Positions 9,914-18,120 of a stretch of 38,805 nt of DNA are shown here, one piece after another (the stretch's first letter is position 1; each line of letters opens with the position of its first letter). Below the pieces are notes generated by a model. That model searched no databases. It was not told where the DNA came from and was given only the letters and a program-made list of their open reading frames with translations. The translations under genes and the position numbers were made by a program. This stretch comes from Chloroflexota bacterium (GTDB lineage: Bacteria > Chloroflexota > Dehalococcoidia > Bin125): positions 1-38,805 of the forward strand of contig JAPOXB010000054.1 in assembly GCA_026707335.1 (NCBI GenBank), in the 5' to 3' direction.

Positions 9914-12583
9914 TCACTCGGCGGGCGCGGCGGGAACGGGCAGCCGGAGCACGCGCCGCACGAGCCGCCCGCGCAGCGCCCGCCAGGCGGCGAGGGCCTG
10001 CGCGTGGTGCGACTCCGGCAGCGCCCCGGCCGAGAAGCGTTCGCGGGTGTAGGTGTCGGCCAGGCGGCGCGTGGCCTCCGGGTCGCGCACGGCGTCGCCC
10101 AGCGCGGCCGCGTACTCGCGCGGCGTGTTGGCCGGGTCGACGCGCAGGCCGCCCCAGCGGGACAGGCGCTGCGTCGACGTCCACAAGCGTTCCACGGGCG
10201 TCTGCCCGCGCAACGAGAACTGCCACGCCGCGGCCCCGCTGCCGGTCAGCAGCAGCAGCGCCAGAGCGAGCGCCAGCGGCGCCAGCACCCACCAGGTCAG
10301 GGGATTGAAGCCGGTGTCGCGGGCGAAGCCCTCCTGTTCGAGTTGCTGGCTCAGCTCCTCCAGCGAGAGGAACTCGCCGAACGGGTCCAGCAGCGGGTCG
10401 TACAGCGGACCGGAGTCGCCCAGCAGGTCGGAGGCGAACGGCCGCAGGCGCTGCTCGGCGATGCGCTGCCCCGCGATCCCCGCGAACCCCTCCGTCACCA
10501 CCGGCGGCGTGGGGTCGAAGTCCACCCAACCGTACTCGGGGAAGAACACCTCCACCCAGCTGTAGCCGTGCAGCCCCCGCACGATGAAGGTGCCGGTGCG
10601 CGGATCGAAGTTGTCGTCCGTCAGGACGTAGCCGGTGCTCACGCGGGCGGGGATGCCCAGCGTTCGCAGCAGCACGGCCATCGCGCTGGCGTGGTAGTCG
10701 TAGTAACCGCCGATGGGCAGCCCGTCGGCGTCGCGATTGTCGAACAGCCACCAGGTGACGGCGTCGGTCCGCGCCGGCGGGAGAGCCACGTCGCGCGTGA
10801 AGGGGTACAGCAGCCGCGGCGTCCCGTCCGACCCCAGCAGCACCTCGCCGTCGTCATCGCGCAGCGGCGTGCAGCAGAGATAGCCCTCGATGGCGGCCGC
10901 GGCGTCGTAGCGGGACGCGACCCCGCCGACGATGCTCGCCGCCAGGCTCTCCAGCCGGCCCAGGCTGCGATCGTCGAGGTCGCCCGGCAGTTGCAGATAG
11001 CGCTGGCGCACCCAGAACGGGTACTCGCCGCCCGACCGCCGCAGTTGGTTGATGGAGGCGGACGACACGGAGCCCCTGACCTCGTACGTGAAGCCCGCGC
11101 GCACGGGCTCCGAGGGGTGCACGCGCAGCACGTCCGGCTCCAGCGGCCGGTTCTCCAGGTCCAGCGCCAGCAGCTCGCCGTCGTCGCCGACCTCCGAGCC
11201 CACCGGCACCCAGCCCTCGGGGATCACGTCGGCGGAGAACGATTCCCCGGCCTCCTCGCGGTCCGCGATCTCCCGCGCCACGCCCGCCAGCTCCCGCGGC
11301 GCGGCCGCCGCCGATCCCTCGATGTCGAGCCGGACGGCGCCCGGGGCCGTCTGGTCGATCGTCACCTCGCGGCTGATCTCCCGCGGCAGGCCGAAGGTGA
11401 AGAGAACCCGCGCCGACTGCTCCACCGACACCCGCGCGACCACGTCGCGGCGCGCCTCGTAGACGCTCTCGTCCTCGCCGCCGAAGGAGCCCTGCGAGAC
11501 GGGCTTGGTCGTGACCACCGAACTCTGCTGCCAGCCGCGCGTCGTGTAGTGGTCGTAGCTCGCGCCGCGCAGCAGCCCCACCTCAGGCGCGTCGACGCGC
11601 ACCACGATGCCCTGCCCCGGGTTGATGTCCCCTTGCAGGATGAAGTTGGAACTGAAGCTGTGGATCGGCACGCCCCGCTTGGAGTCGATGCCGCCGAAGA
11701 GGCGCTCCATGTCGAGGCTCAGCTCGTCGAAGGGATCGGCGATGCCGCTCCAGACCGCCGTCAGGGGCTCCACGCGGTCGGGCCGCGGCAGCGCGCGGCT
11801 GACCACGATCAGGGCCAGCACGGCCAGCAGCGTGACGCCCAGGAAGCTCAGGCTGATGAAGTCGGGGAACGGCGTCCCGCGGCTGCGCCAGCGCCCCATC
11901 CGCGCCAGCAGACCGGTGCGCATGACAAGCAGCGCCGCCCCGATCGCGAAGAAGGCGAAGTGCAGATCCCACTGCCGGCCGCCCAGGTAGCTGACGTTCA
12001 CCGCCAGCAGCGTCCCCAGCAGGATCAGCAGCGGCCAGGGATTGCGGCGCCGCAGCACCAGCAGCGTGGCCGGGAAGGTCGCCAGCCAGACGGCCGCGAC
12101 GACGAAGAACACGAACGGCACGTTGTCCGTCGTGATGCCGTCGTTGAAGGCCTGCGTGAACCAGTCCTCCAGGCGGAAGCGCAGGTCGATGAAGCGCTCC
12201 CAGAACCAGGCCTGGCCCGTGAAGTGCTCCATGCCGAGCATCTGCCAGCAAACGACGACCACGCCCAGCGCGAGGCCGATCGCGTAGGCCGCGGTCCAGT
12301 GCAGCCGGCGCGCCGCCAGCGGCACCGCCGCAACCAGCGCCAGCAGGGCCGTGACGCGCACGTCGGGCATGCCGTCGACCCAGTTCGCCGCGTGGATGGA
12401 GTCGGACACGGCGATGATCACCAGCAGCAGGATGCCCAGCGTGACCGCGGCCTCCATCAGGCGCCACGGCCAGCGCTCCTGCGTCGTCTGCTGCTGCCCG
12501 GGCGCGACGGCGCCGCGGATCAACGCGGCCGGCGAGAGGTTCGCCGCGGCGGCGACGTCGGCGAGGGGCAGACGCGAACTCAT
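9914..12583 (-). CDS. Transglutaminase-like membrane protein, catalytic residues replaced
   Basis: This 889-aa protein has about six membrane segments in its first 250 residues, a long extracytoplasmic region, a transglutaminase-core-like domain (about 600-690), one more membrane segment (about 755-775) and a cytoplasmic tail with a DUF4129-like look (TPREYAAAL). In the core, GYYDYHASAMAVLLRTLG aligns with the family pattern GYCxxFAxAxxxLLRxLG, but Tyr628 stands at the catalytic Cys. In GYSWVEV, Tyr674 stands where HAWVEV has the catalytic His. The Asp in WVDFDPTP is kept. A protease or crosslinking activity is therefore unlikely. The ATG at 12583 overlaps the upstream DUF58 stop as ATGA. It is the last gene of the moxR-DUF58-transglutaminase operon. 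Confidence 0.8.
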   Translation of the reverse strand: MSSRLPLADVAAAANLSPAALIRGAVAPGQQQTTQERWPWRLMEAAVTLGILLLVIIAVSDSIHAANWVDGMPDVRVTALLALVAAVPLAARRLHWTAAYAIGLALGVVVVCWQMLGMEHFTGQAWFWERFIDLRFRLEDWFTQAFNDGITTDNVPFVFFVVAAVWLATFPATLLVLRRRNPWPLLILLGTLLAVNVSYLGGRQWDLHFAFFAIGAALLVMRTGLLARMGRWRSRGTPFPDFISLSFLGVTLLAVLALIVVSRALPRPDRVEPLTAVWSGIADPFDELSLDMERLFGGIDSKRGVPIHSFSSNFILQGDINPGQGIVVRVDAPEVGLLRGASYDHYTTRGWQQSSVVTTKPVSQGSFGGEDESVYEARRDVVARVSVEQSARVLFTFGLPREISREVTIDQTAPGAVRLDIEGSAAAAPRELAGVAREIADREEAGESFSADVIPEGWVPVGSEVGDDGELLALDLENRPLEPDVLRVHPSEPVRAGFTYEVRGSVSSASINQLRRSGGEYPFWVRQRYLQLPGDLDDRSLGRLESLAASIVGGVASRYDAAAAIEGYLCCTPLRDDDGEVLLGSDGTPRLLYPFTRDVALPPARTDAVTWWLFDNRDADGLPIGGYYDYHASAMAVLLRTLGIPARVSTGYVLTDDNFDPRTGTFIVRGLHGYSWVEVFFPEYGWVDFDPTPPVVTEGFAGIAGQRIAEQRLRPFASDLLGDSGPLYDPLLDPFGEFLSLEELSQQLEQEGFARDTGFNPLTWWVLAPLALALALLLLTGSGAAAWQFSLRGQTPVERLWTSTQRLSRWGGLRVDPANTPREYAAALGDAVRDPEATRRLADTYTRERFSAGALPESHHAQALAAWRALRGRLVRRVLRLPVPAAPAE

Positions 12584-13839
12584 GCCAGCGCCCCCACTCC
12601 GGCGCGGCCCGGCGTGCCCGCCGCGGCGTCGAGCGCCTCCGCCAGGAAGTCGCCCTGCGCGACGAGATTGGTCTGCACGCCCGAGGCGCGCAGGGTCGTC
12701 CACGCCTCCTCACCGCCCGCGCGCCCGCCGAACGAGGCCGCGTCGATCAGCACGGCCGCCACCTGCACGCCGCGCTGGGCCAGCGCGCGGATACCGTCGC
12801 AGGCCCGCCGATCGCTGGCGGCCGTGATCACGATCACCGTCGTGTGCCGCCCCCAGCGGGGCGACTGCTGGGCCAGCAGCGTGGAGATGGGCACGTCGCC
12901 GACGGGCTGCGCTACCGCCAGGTCCTCCAGCATGCGGGTCAGCTGCTGATTGCCCCGGTCGGCGTCGATCAGGCGGAAGCGGTCGGCGAACATCATCATG
13001 CCCACCGATCGGTTCTGCCCCAGGAAGAGCCGCGCGATGGAGGCGGCGGCGGTCACCGCGTACTCCACGGTGGCCTCGTCGTCCGTCCCCGCGTGGTCGC
13101 TGCGGTTCATGTCCAGCACGATCCACAGCTGCGAGGCCGGGTCCAACTCGAACGTCTTCACGTGCAACCGGCCGGTGCGCAGCGTGCTGGGCCAGTGGAT
13201 GCGATTGACGCTGTCGCCGGGGGCGTACTCGCGCAGGCCCGATGCGTTGGGCGTCACGTAGTGGGTGCGGCGGCGGAAGCGCCCCTCGCCGGGCAGGTTG
13301 GCCGGCGGCACGCTGTAGCGGGGCAACTCCTCGGCCCGCGGGTAGACGAGCAACTGCTGCGGCCCGCCGAAGGTCATGCTCTTGTGGAACAGGTCGAAGG
13401 GGTCGCCGGCGCGGACGTGCACCGGGCCCAGCGTGAACAGGCCGCGGCGGCGGCACTCGGTGTCGACGCGCCACTGCCGGCGCGCGCGCCCGCCCAGGCT
13501 GACGACGTGCTCCGCCTGATGCTGCGGCAGGTCCGACTCCTCCTCGACCTCCAGCCAGTACTTGCCCAGGCGCGAGCGGTTGGTGACCTGCAGCTGCTCG
13601 GTGATCGTCTGGCCCACCTGCACCCGCTCCGAGTCGCGGCGCATGCGCACCTGCAAGCCGCGGCTGCTCAGCCAGGTCCACATCGCGGCCGCGATGAGGC
13701 CGAAGAGCAGCAGGTAGCCCAGCCGCAGCGGCAGCCAGAAGTTCGTCGAGAAACCGATGCCGAAGACCACGAGGGTCAGGATGGTGACCAGGGTTAGCGA
13801 TCGCCGCCGGCCGAACGTCGCACCGTAGAACCGGCGCAT
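12580..13839 (-). CDS. DUF58 domain membrane protein
   Basis: This 419-aa DUF58 protein has two N-terminal membrane segments (about residues 15-32 and 38-55). The extracytoplasmic-facing part starts with a beta domain (VQVGQTITEQLQVTNRS), and the DUF58 signature LREYAPGDSVNRIHWPSTLR lies at about residues 200-220. A vWA-like region follows with LWIVLDMNRSD and SVGMMMFADR. It differs from the soluble DUF58 protein at 5146-6108 by its membrane part, so the two cassettes are not simple duplicates. It lies 7 nt after moxR and overlaps the transglutaminase-like gene by 4 nt. The ATG at 13839 is preceded only by a weak GAG. Confidence 0.85.
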   Translation of the reverse strand: MRRFYGATFGRRRSLTLVTILTLVVFGIGFSTNFWLPLRLGYLLLFGLIAAAMWTWLSSRGLQVRMRRDSERVQVGQTITEQLQVTNRSRLGKYWLEVEEESDLPQHQAEHVVSLGGRARRQWRVDTECRRRGLFTLGPVHVRAGDPFDLFHKSMTFGGPQQLLVYPRAEELPRYSVPPANLPGEGRFRRRTHYVTPNASGLREYAPGDSVNRIHWPSTLRTGRLHVKTFELDPASQLWIVLDMNRSDHAGTDDEATVEYAVTAAASIARLFLGQNRSVGMMMFADRFRLIDADRGNQQLTRMLEDLAVAQPVGDVPISTLLAQQSPRWGRHTTVIVITAASDRRACDGIRALAQRGVQVAAVLIDAASFGGRAGGEEAWTTLRASGVQTNLVAQGDFLAEALDAAAGTPGRAGVGALA

Positions 13840-13846
13840 GCCGCGC

Positions 13847-14800
13847 TCAACTCACACCCACCCGCGCGCCCGGGACGGGCACCCGGTCCAGCACGTCCTC
13901 CACCACCGTCAGCGAACTCACGCTGCGCACCTGCGCCGAGGGGCTGATGATGATGCGGTGCCCCAGCGTCGAGTAGGCCAGCTCTTTGACGTCGTCGGGC
14001 GTGACGTAGTCCCGGCCGGCGAGCAGCGCGGCGGCCTGCGAGGTGCGGAACAGCGCCAGCGACCCCCGCGGCGACGCCCCCAGGTAGGCCGCGTCGTGCT
14101 GCCGCGTCGCCGAGGAGATCTCCACGATGTACTGCTTGATCAGCGGGTCGACCCAGACGGCCCGCACGGCCTCCTGCAGGCCGTTCAGCGCCTCCGGGTC
14201 GGTCACCGCCTCCAGCGAGTCGATCGGGTGGGCCGTCTGCTGCCCCTCCAGCACGGCGATCTCATCGTGCGATTCGGGGTAGCCCAGGTGGATGCGCATC
14301 AGGAAGCGGTCCAACTGCGCTTCGGGCAGCGGGAAGGTGCCCTCGTACTCGATCGGGTTCTGAGTCGCCATGACCATGAACGGGCGGGGCAGCTCGCGCG
14401 TCACCCCGTCGGTCGTGATCTGGCGCTCCTCCATCGCTTCCAACAGCGCCGACTGCGTCTTGGGCGTGGCCCGGTTGATCTCGTCGGCCAGGGCGATCTG
14501 GGCGTAGATGGGGCCCGGCCGCCACTCGAAGTCGCCCGACTTCTGGTTGTAGATCGAGACGCCGGTCACGTCCGACGGCAGCAGGTCGGGCGTGAACTGG
14601 ATGCGGCTGAAGCCGCAGCCCGTCGAGACGGCCAGCGCCCGGGCCAGCATCGTCTTGCCGGTGCCGGGCACGTCCTCGACCAGCAGGTGCCCGTCGCTGG
14701 CCAGAGCCAGCACCGCGCGCCGCACCTCGGCCGACTTGCCCAGGATGACGCGCTCGACGTTGGTCGTGATTTCACGCAGCGTGGCCTGCGGATCGTCCAT
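13847..14800 (-). CDS. MoxR-family AAA+ ATPase (second copy)
   Basis: This 317-aa MoxR ATPase has Walker A VPGTGKT (residues 44-50), Walker B LADEINRATPKTQ and ATQNPIEYEGTFPLPEAQLD. It lacks the Pro-rich N-terminal extension of the copy at 4083. Walker A also differs (GTGKT against GLAKS), so the two belong to different MoxR subgroups. The ATG at 14800 was chosen because a GGGGG-rich Shine-Dalgarno lies about 6 nt before it, and because the more upstream ATG at 14842 falls inside a likely -10 element. It is the first gene of the minus-strand operon with DUF58 and the transglutaminase-like protein. Confidence 0.9.
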   Translation of the reverse strand: MDDPQATLREITTNVERVILGKSAEVRRAVLALASDGHLLVEDVPGTGKTMLARALAVSTGCGFSRIQFTPDLLPSDVTGVSIYNQKSGDFEWRPGPIYAQIALADEINRATPKTQSALLEAMEERQITTDGVTRELPRPFMVMATQNPIEYEGTFPLPEAQLDRFLMRIHLGYPESHDEIAVLEGQQTAHPIDSLEAVTDPEALNGLQEAVRAVWVDPLIKQYIVEISSATRQHDAAYLGASPRGSLALFRTSQAAALLAGRDYVTPDDVKELAYSTLGHRIIISPSAQVRSVSSLTVVEDVLDRVPVPGARVGVS

Positions 14801-14837
14801 CCGAACCCCCTGCTCCCCTAGCCCGCGAGCGGAGCCG

Positions 14838-14846
14838 AGCATAGCA
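14838..14846 (-). promoter_or_regulatory. Extended -10 of the minus-strand moxR operon
   Basis: Read on the minus strand, TGCTATGCT is an extended -10. It lies 37 nt before the chosen moxR ATG, leaving a short leader with a Shine-Dalgarno. It is one of four TGCTAnnCT elements in the window. Confidence 0.5.
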
Positions 14847-14909
14847 GTACGGCGCGCCTGAGGCCCGGCGCGCTCCTCGGTCCGCCGTTGTGACTACGCG
14901 CGCCGCCTC

Positions 14910-14915
14910 TATCCT
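14910..14915 (+). promoter_or_regulatory. Candidate -10 of the first M23 peptidase gene
   Basis: TATCCT lies 22 nt before the ATG at 14938, divergent from the moxR promoter about 65 bp away. The shared 137-bp intergenic region therefore probably carries back-to-back promoters. No -35 was recognised. Confidence 0.4.
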
Positions 14916-14937
14916 GGATCTGTCGGCGGGACCAGGG

Positions 14938-16089
14938 ATGAGCGCAGCCGTGTCCCCACGCCGGCTCGCCGGCCTCGCACTCCTCGCGCTGTGCGGCGCC
15001 CTCCTCGCGAGCGCCTGCTTCATCGACGGGACGGGCGTCGGCCCTTCGCCCGACGATCCACCGGCCGCCGCCGAGGCCCAGCCCGCCGCGTCCGCGGAGA
15101 GCGCCCCCCGGCAGGGAACCGCCGCTGGCCTGGCGCCCGAGGCCCGCAGCGACCCCGCCGAGACGACCGACGCGCCCGCCGACGCGTCATCCCCGCCCGA
15201 GGCTCAGCCCGCAGCGGAGCCCGCGCCCGCGCTCCACGCGGCGATCTTCGTGGAGCCGCGGGAGGTCCGCCCCGGCGAGGTCTTCGTCGTCGCGGTCGAT
15301 GCGACGAACGCCTCGGCGGCCTCGGTGGCGCTGGGCGGACAGTTCGTGTCGCTCGCCCGCGAGGGCGACCGCTTCTACACGATCCTGCCCGTCGCATTCG
15401 CGCAGCCGGCGGGACCGCTGCCGATCATCGTGGCCGTCGCCGACATGAACGGCGGCCTCGCCGTGCAGCAGTTGATCGAGGTGCAGGTCCAGGCGGGCGA
15501 GTTCCCCGTGGAGCCCGTGCAGCTCGACCCGGCGCTGTCGCGGCTGCTGGACCCGGACGTCGTGGCCGAGGATCGCGCCGTGCGCGAATCGGTGCAGCGC
15601 GTGCGCTCGCCCGAGCGCCTCTGGGACGGGTACTTCCGCGAGCCGACCCAGGGGGTGCTCACCTCGACCTTCGGGTTGCTGCGGTCGTACAACGGCGCCG
15701 ACCCGACGGACTACCACAGCGGCCTCGACTTCGCCGCGCCGCGCGGCACCGACGTCGTCGCGGCGAACGCCGGCGTCGTCGCCTGGACCGGCGAAACCGA
15801 GCGGCGGGGGCGCGGCGTGATCATCGATCACGGGCACGGCGTGTTCAGCAGCTACTGGCACCTCGCCGTGGTCGACGCGACGCCGGGGACGCCGGTCGCG
15901 CCCGGCACGATCATCGGCCGGGTGGGCAACACGGGACTCTCCACCGGCTCCCACCTGCACTGGGAGATCACCGTGTACGGCGTGCCCGTCGACCCGCTGC
16001 CCTGGCTGCGGGAGCTCGAAGTCCCCGACCCCCTGGCCCGGTTCGACCCCGCGCGGGCGGTCAATGCCGGGCCCGCGGCGTCCCCCTGA
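14938..16089 (+). CDS. M23 family metallopeptidase lipoprotein (Sec type)
   Basis: This is a cell-wall endopeptidase-like protein of 383 aa. The signal LAGLALLALCGALLASAC ends at Cys27, a plausible lipoprotein anchor, though position -3 is Ala rather than Leu. A Pro/Ala/Glu-rich linker (about 30-100) follows, then an Ig-like beta domain (FVEPREVRPGEVFVVAVD). The C-terminal M23 domain has HSGLD (His260, Asp264) and HLH (His339, His341), so the zinc site is complete. The ATG at 14938 gives a proper signal peptide; earlier in-frame starts would add a polar segment. The next gene is a paralogue with the same plan, 80 nt downstream. Confidence 0.88.
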   Translation: MSAAVSPRRLAGLALLALCGALLASACFIDGTGVGPSPDDPPAAAEAQPAASAESAPRQGTAAGLAPEARSDPAETTDAPADASSPPEAQPAAEPAPALHAAIFVEPREVRPGEVFVVAVDATNASAASVALGGQFVSLAREGDRFYTILPVAFAQPAGPLPIIVAVADMNGGLAVQQLIEVQVQAGEFPVEPVQLDPALSRLLDPDVVAEDRAVRESVQRVRSPERLWDGYFREPTQGVLTSTFGLLRSYNGADPTDYHSGLDFAAPRGTDVVAANAGVVAWTGETERRGRGVIIDHGHGVFSSYWHLAVVDATPGTPVAPGTIIGRVGNTGLSTGSHLHWEITVYGVPVDPLPWLRELEVPDPLARFDPARAVNAGPAASP

Positions 16090-16169
16090 CCGGATCGGGA
16101 GAGGGAAGCCGAGTACCATGGGATCGGGCGGCGGCGCGAAGCGCGCGCCGCTCCGCCCCGGGCCGGCCC

Positions 16170-17288
16170 ATGTGCATCCCCACGACGACCGCCCGCCACC
16201 GCGCCCTGCGCCGCTTCAGCCGGCGCAGGCTGCTGGGCGCGCTCGGGGGGGCGGGCGCGGGCCTGCTCCTGGCCGCCTGCAGCGGCGGCGAGGACGAGCC
16301 CGGCGTCACCGTCGATGTGCCGGGCGACGACGACCCGGCCGAAGAGCCGATGGCGGAGGCGGCGGCGCAGGCGGAGGGGGCCGACGACGAGGCGCAGAGC
16401 GCGGCCGAGGAAGAGTCGCCGGGGCTGGAGGCCGAGCCGCTGATCTGGGTCGAGCCGCGCGAGGTGCAGCAGGGCGCGGCCTTCATCGTCGCGAGCGACG
16501 CCCCGGGGGCGGGATTCGCCTCGGTCGCCTTCGGCGGCCAGATCCTCTCCATGCAGCGGGAGGGGTCGCGCTTCTACGCCATCCTCGGCATCGACGCGCT
16601 GGCGCCCGTCGGCCCGATCCCGCTGATCATCTCCATCGCCGACGGGGCCGGCGACCCGGCCGTGCAGCGCGAGACCCTGATCGCGGTGCGGGACTCCGAG
16701 TGGCAGACCGAGGTCGTCCAACTGGACGAGGAGAACCGCTCCCTGCTCGACCCGAACGTCACCCGGCAGGACACGGAGACGCGCGGGCCGTTCCTGCGCA
16801 GCCGCAGCAGCGACCGCTTCTGGCACGACATCTTCGACCCGCCCGCCGCCGGCGTGATCACCTCGGGCTACGGGCTGCTGCGCTCGTACAACTACCGCCC
16901 GCCCAGCGAGTACCACGCCGGCGTCGATTTCGCCGGCGCCGTCGGCGACACGATCGTCGCGCCGAGCGGCGGCGTCGTGCTCTGGGGCGGCCAGACGCAG
17001 CGCCGGGGCAACGGCCTGATCGTCGATCACGGCGCCGGCGTCACGTCGGGCTACTACCACCTGTCCGACTTCGCCGTCACGCCCGGGCAGGTCGTGCAGC
17101 CGGGCCAGTTCCTCGCCCGGATGGGCGCGACCGGCCTGGCGACGGGGCCCCACCTGCACTGGGAGATCGTCGTGCAGGGCGTGACGGTGAACCCGGTGCA
17201 GTGGATCCGCACGCTGGGCTTCCCGAGCCCCACACAGGAATTCGACCCGCTCGACGCCCTACCGGCCCGGCTCGAGATCCCCGGCTGA
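16170..17288 (+). CDS. M23 family metallopeptidase lipoprotein (Tat type)
   Basis: This 372-aa paralogue of the preceding gene has the same order: signal, acidic linker, Ig-like domain (WVEPREVQQGAAFIVASD) and M23 domain. The zinc ligands are present in HAGVD (His249, Asp253) and HLH (His328, His330). Its signal differs: SRRRLLGALGGAGAG followed by LLAAC (Cys37) is a twin-arginine motif joined to a lipobox. It may therefore leave the cell by Tat while its neighbour uses Sec. The ATG at 16170 is the only start that gives this signal. It converges on rsmE. Confidence 0.85.
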   Translation: MCIPTTTARHRALRRFSRRRLLGALGGAGAGLLLAACSGGEDEPGVTVDVPGDDDPAEEPMAEAAAQAEGADDEAQSAAEEESPGLEAEPLIWVEPREVQQGAAFIVASDAPGAGFASVAFGGQILSMQREGSRFYAILGIDALAPVGPIPLIISIADGAGDPAVQRETLIAVRDSEWQTEVVQLDEENRSLLDPNVTRQDTETRGPFLRSRSSDRFWHDIFDPPAAGVITSGYGLLRSYNYRPPSEYHAGVDFAGAVGDTIVAPSGGVVLWGGQTQRRGNGLIVDHGAGVTSGYYHLSDFAVTPGQVVQPGQFLARMGATGLATGPHLHWEIVVQGVTVNPVQWIRTLGFPSPTQEFDPLDALPARLEIPG

Positions 17289-17316
17289 CGCCCACGGCGG
17301 CGCCATCGTGGGGGCG
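17289..17316. terminator. Inverted repeat between convergent genes
   Basis: CGCCCAC (17289-17295) can pair with the GTGGGGGCG segment (17308-17316) if two G bulge. It occupies the whole 28-nt gap between the M23 gene and rsmE. It could end transcription from both sides; there is no T-tract. Confidence 0.3.
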
Positions 17317-18120
17317 CTAGCGCGGCGGCGGATCGCGGCGCGGGGAGGGCTGCGGCAGCGTGCGCAGCGCCAGCGCCGTCTGCACGACGGCGAGCGCCAC
17401 CATGCCGGCGGTCTCGGCGCGCAGCGGCCGCGGACCCAGGGTGACCGGCGCCCAGCCGCCGTCGGCGGCGGCCTGGGCCTCCTCGGCGCTGAACCCCCCC
17501 TCCGGCCCCACGACGATCTGCACGGTGTGCAGGTTGGGCACGTGCGCCGCCGCGTCGGGGATGGTGCGCTCCGGCTCCAGCGCCGAGGACATCACCCGCA
17601 GCGTGCCCGGCTCCACCGGCTCCGACAGCAGGTCGAGTACCTCGATCGGCTCGTGCACGGCCGGGCGCTGCTCGCGGCGGCACTGCTCGGCCGCCTCGGT
17701 GATCAGCCGCTTCCAGCGGCCCAGGCGCTCGCTGCTCTTGCCCCGCGTCAGCGAGCGCGCCGCCCGCACCGGGCGGATCTCCGACGCCCCCAGCTCCGTC
17801 GCCTTCTCGACCAGCAGGTCGAAGCGCTGGGGGCGGATCAGGCTGGGGCAGAGTTCGATGCGGGGCGGCGGATCGGGCCGGGTGGGACGGGAGTGCAGGA
17901 TCTGCGTCTGCACCGTGTCCCGCGTCACGCGGCTGACCTCCACCTCGTGCAGCGCCTCGGCGTGGATCACCTCCAGCCGATCGCCGCGCCGCAGCCGCAG
18001 CACGCGCCCCAGCCGTCGCACCAGCGATCCCTGGATCAGCAGGCGCGCGCCATCGATCGCGGCCGGGTCATCCACGAAGACCCGCGGGACGAATGACTTC
18101 GAGGCCGCGCCACTCACCAT
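17317..18120 (-). CDS. rsmE: 16S rRNA (uracil1498-N3)-methyltransferase
   Basis: This SPOUT-class enzyme (267 aa) is predicted to methylate U1498 of 16S rRNA. Hallmarks are the N-terminal PUA-like part (PRVFVDDPAA...LRLRRGDRLEV), LLVEKATELGASEIRPV in the middle, and the knotted SAM-binding end with VVGPEGGFSAEE and LGPRPLRAETAG. The ATG at 18120 lies 53 nt inside the end of prmA but is backed by a perfect GGAGGT 8 nt upstream (18129-18134), so the overlap is probably real. It is the last gene of the hrcA operon; prmA-rsmE next to dnaJ is a common arrangement. Confidence 0.92.
   Translation of the reverse strand: MVSGAASKSFVPRVFVDDPAAIDGARLLIQGSLVRRLGRVLRLRRGDRLEVIHAEALHEVEVSRVTRDTVQTQILHSRPTRPDPPPRIELCPSLIRPQRFDLLVEKATELGASEIRPVRAARSLTRGKSSERLGRWKRLITEAAEQCRREQRPAVHEPIEVLDLLSEPVEPGTLRVMSSALEPERTIPDAAAHVPNLHTVQIVVGPEGGFSAEEAQAAADGGWAPVTLGPRPLRAETAGMVALAVVQTALALRTLPQPSPRRDPPPR

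Noticed and set aside
9653..12949. Long plus-strand frame opposite the transglutaminase-like gene
   Set aside because: Low-complexity His/Arg/Gln-rich product with no domain; the minus strand has coherent membrane and domain structure with coupled starts and stops.
16114..16119. TACCAT before the second M23 gene as a -10
   Set aside because: It overlaps an out-of-frame ATG and has poor match; the gene may simply be co-transcribed from upstream.
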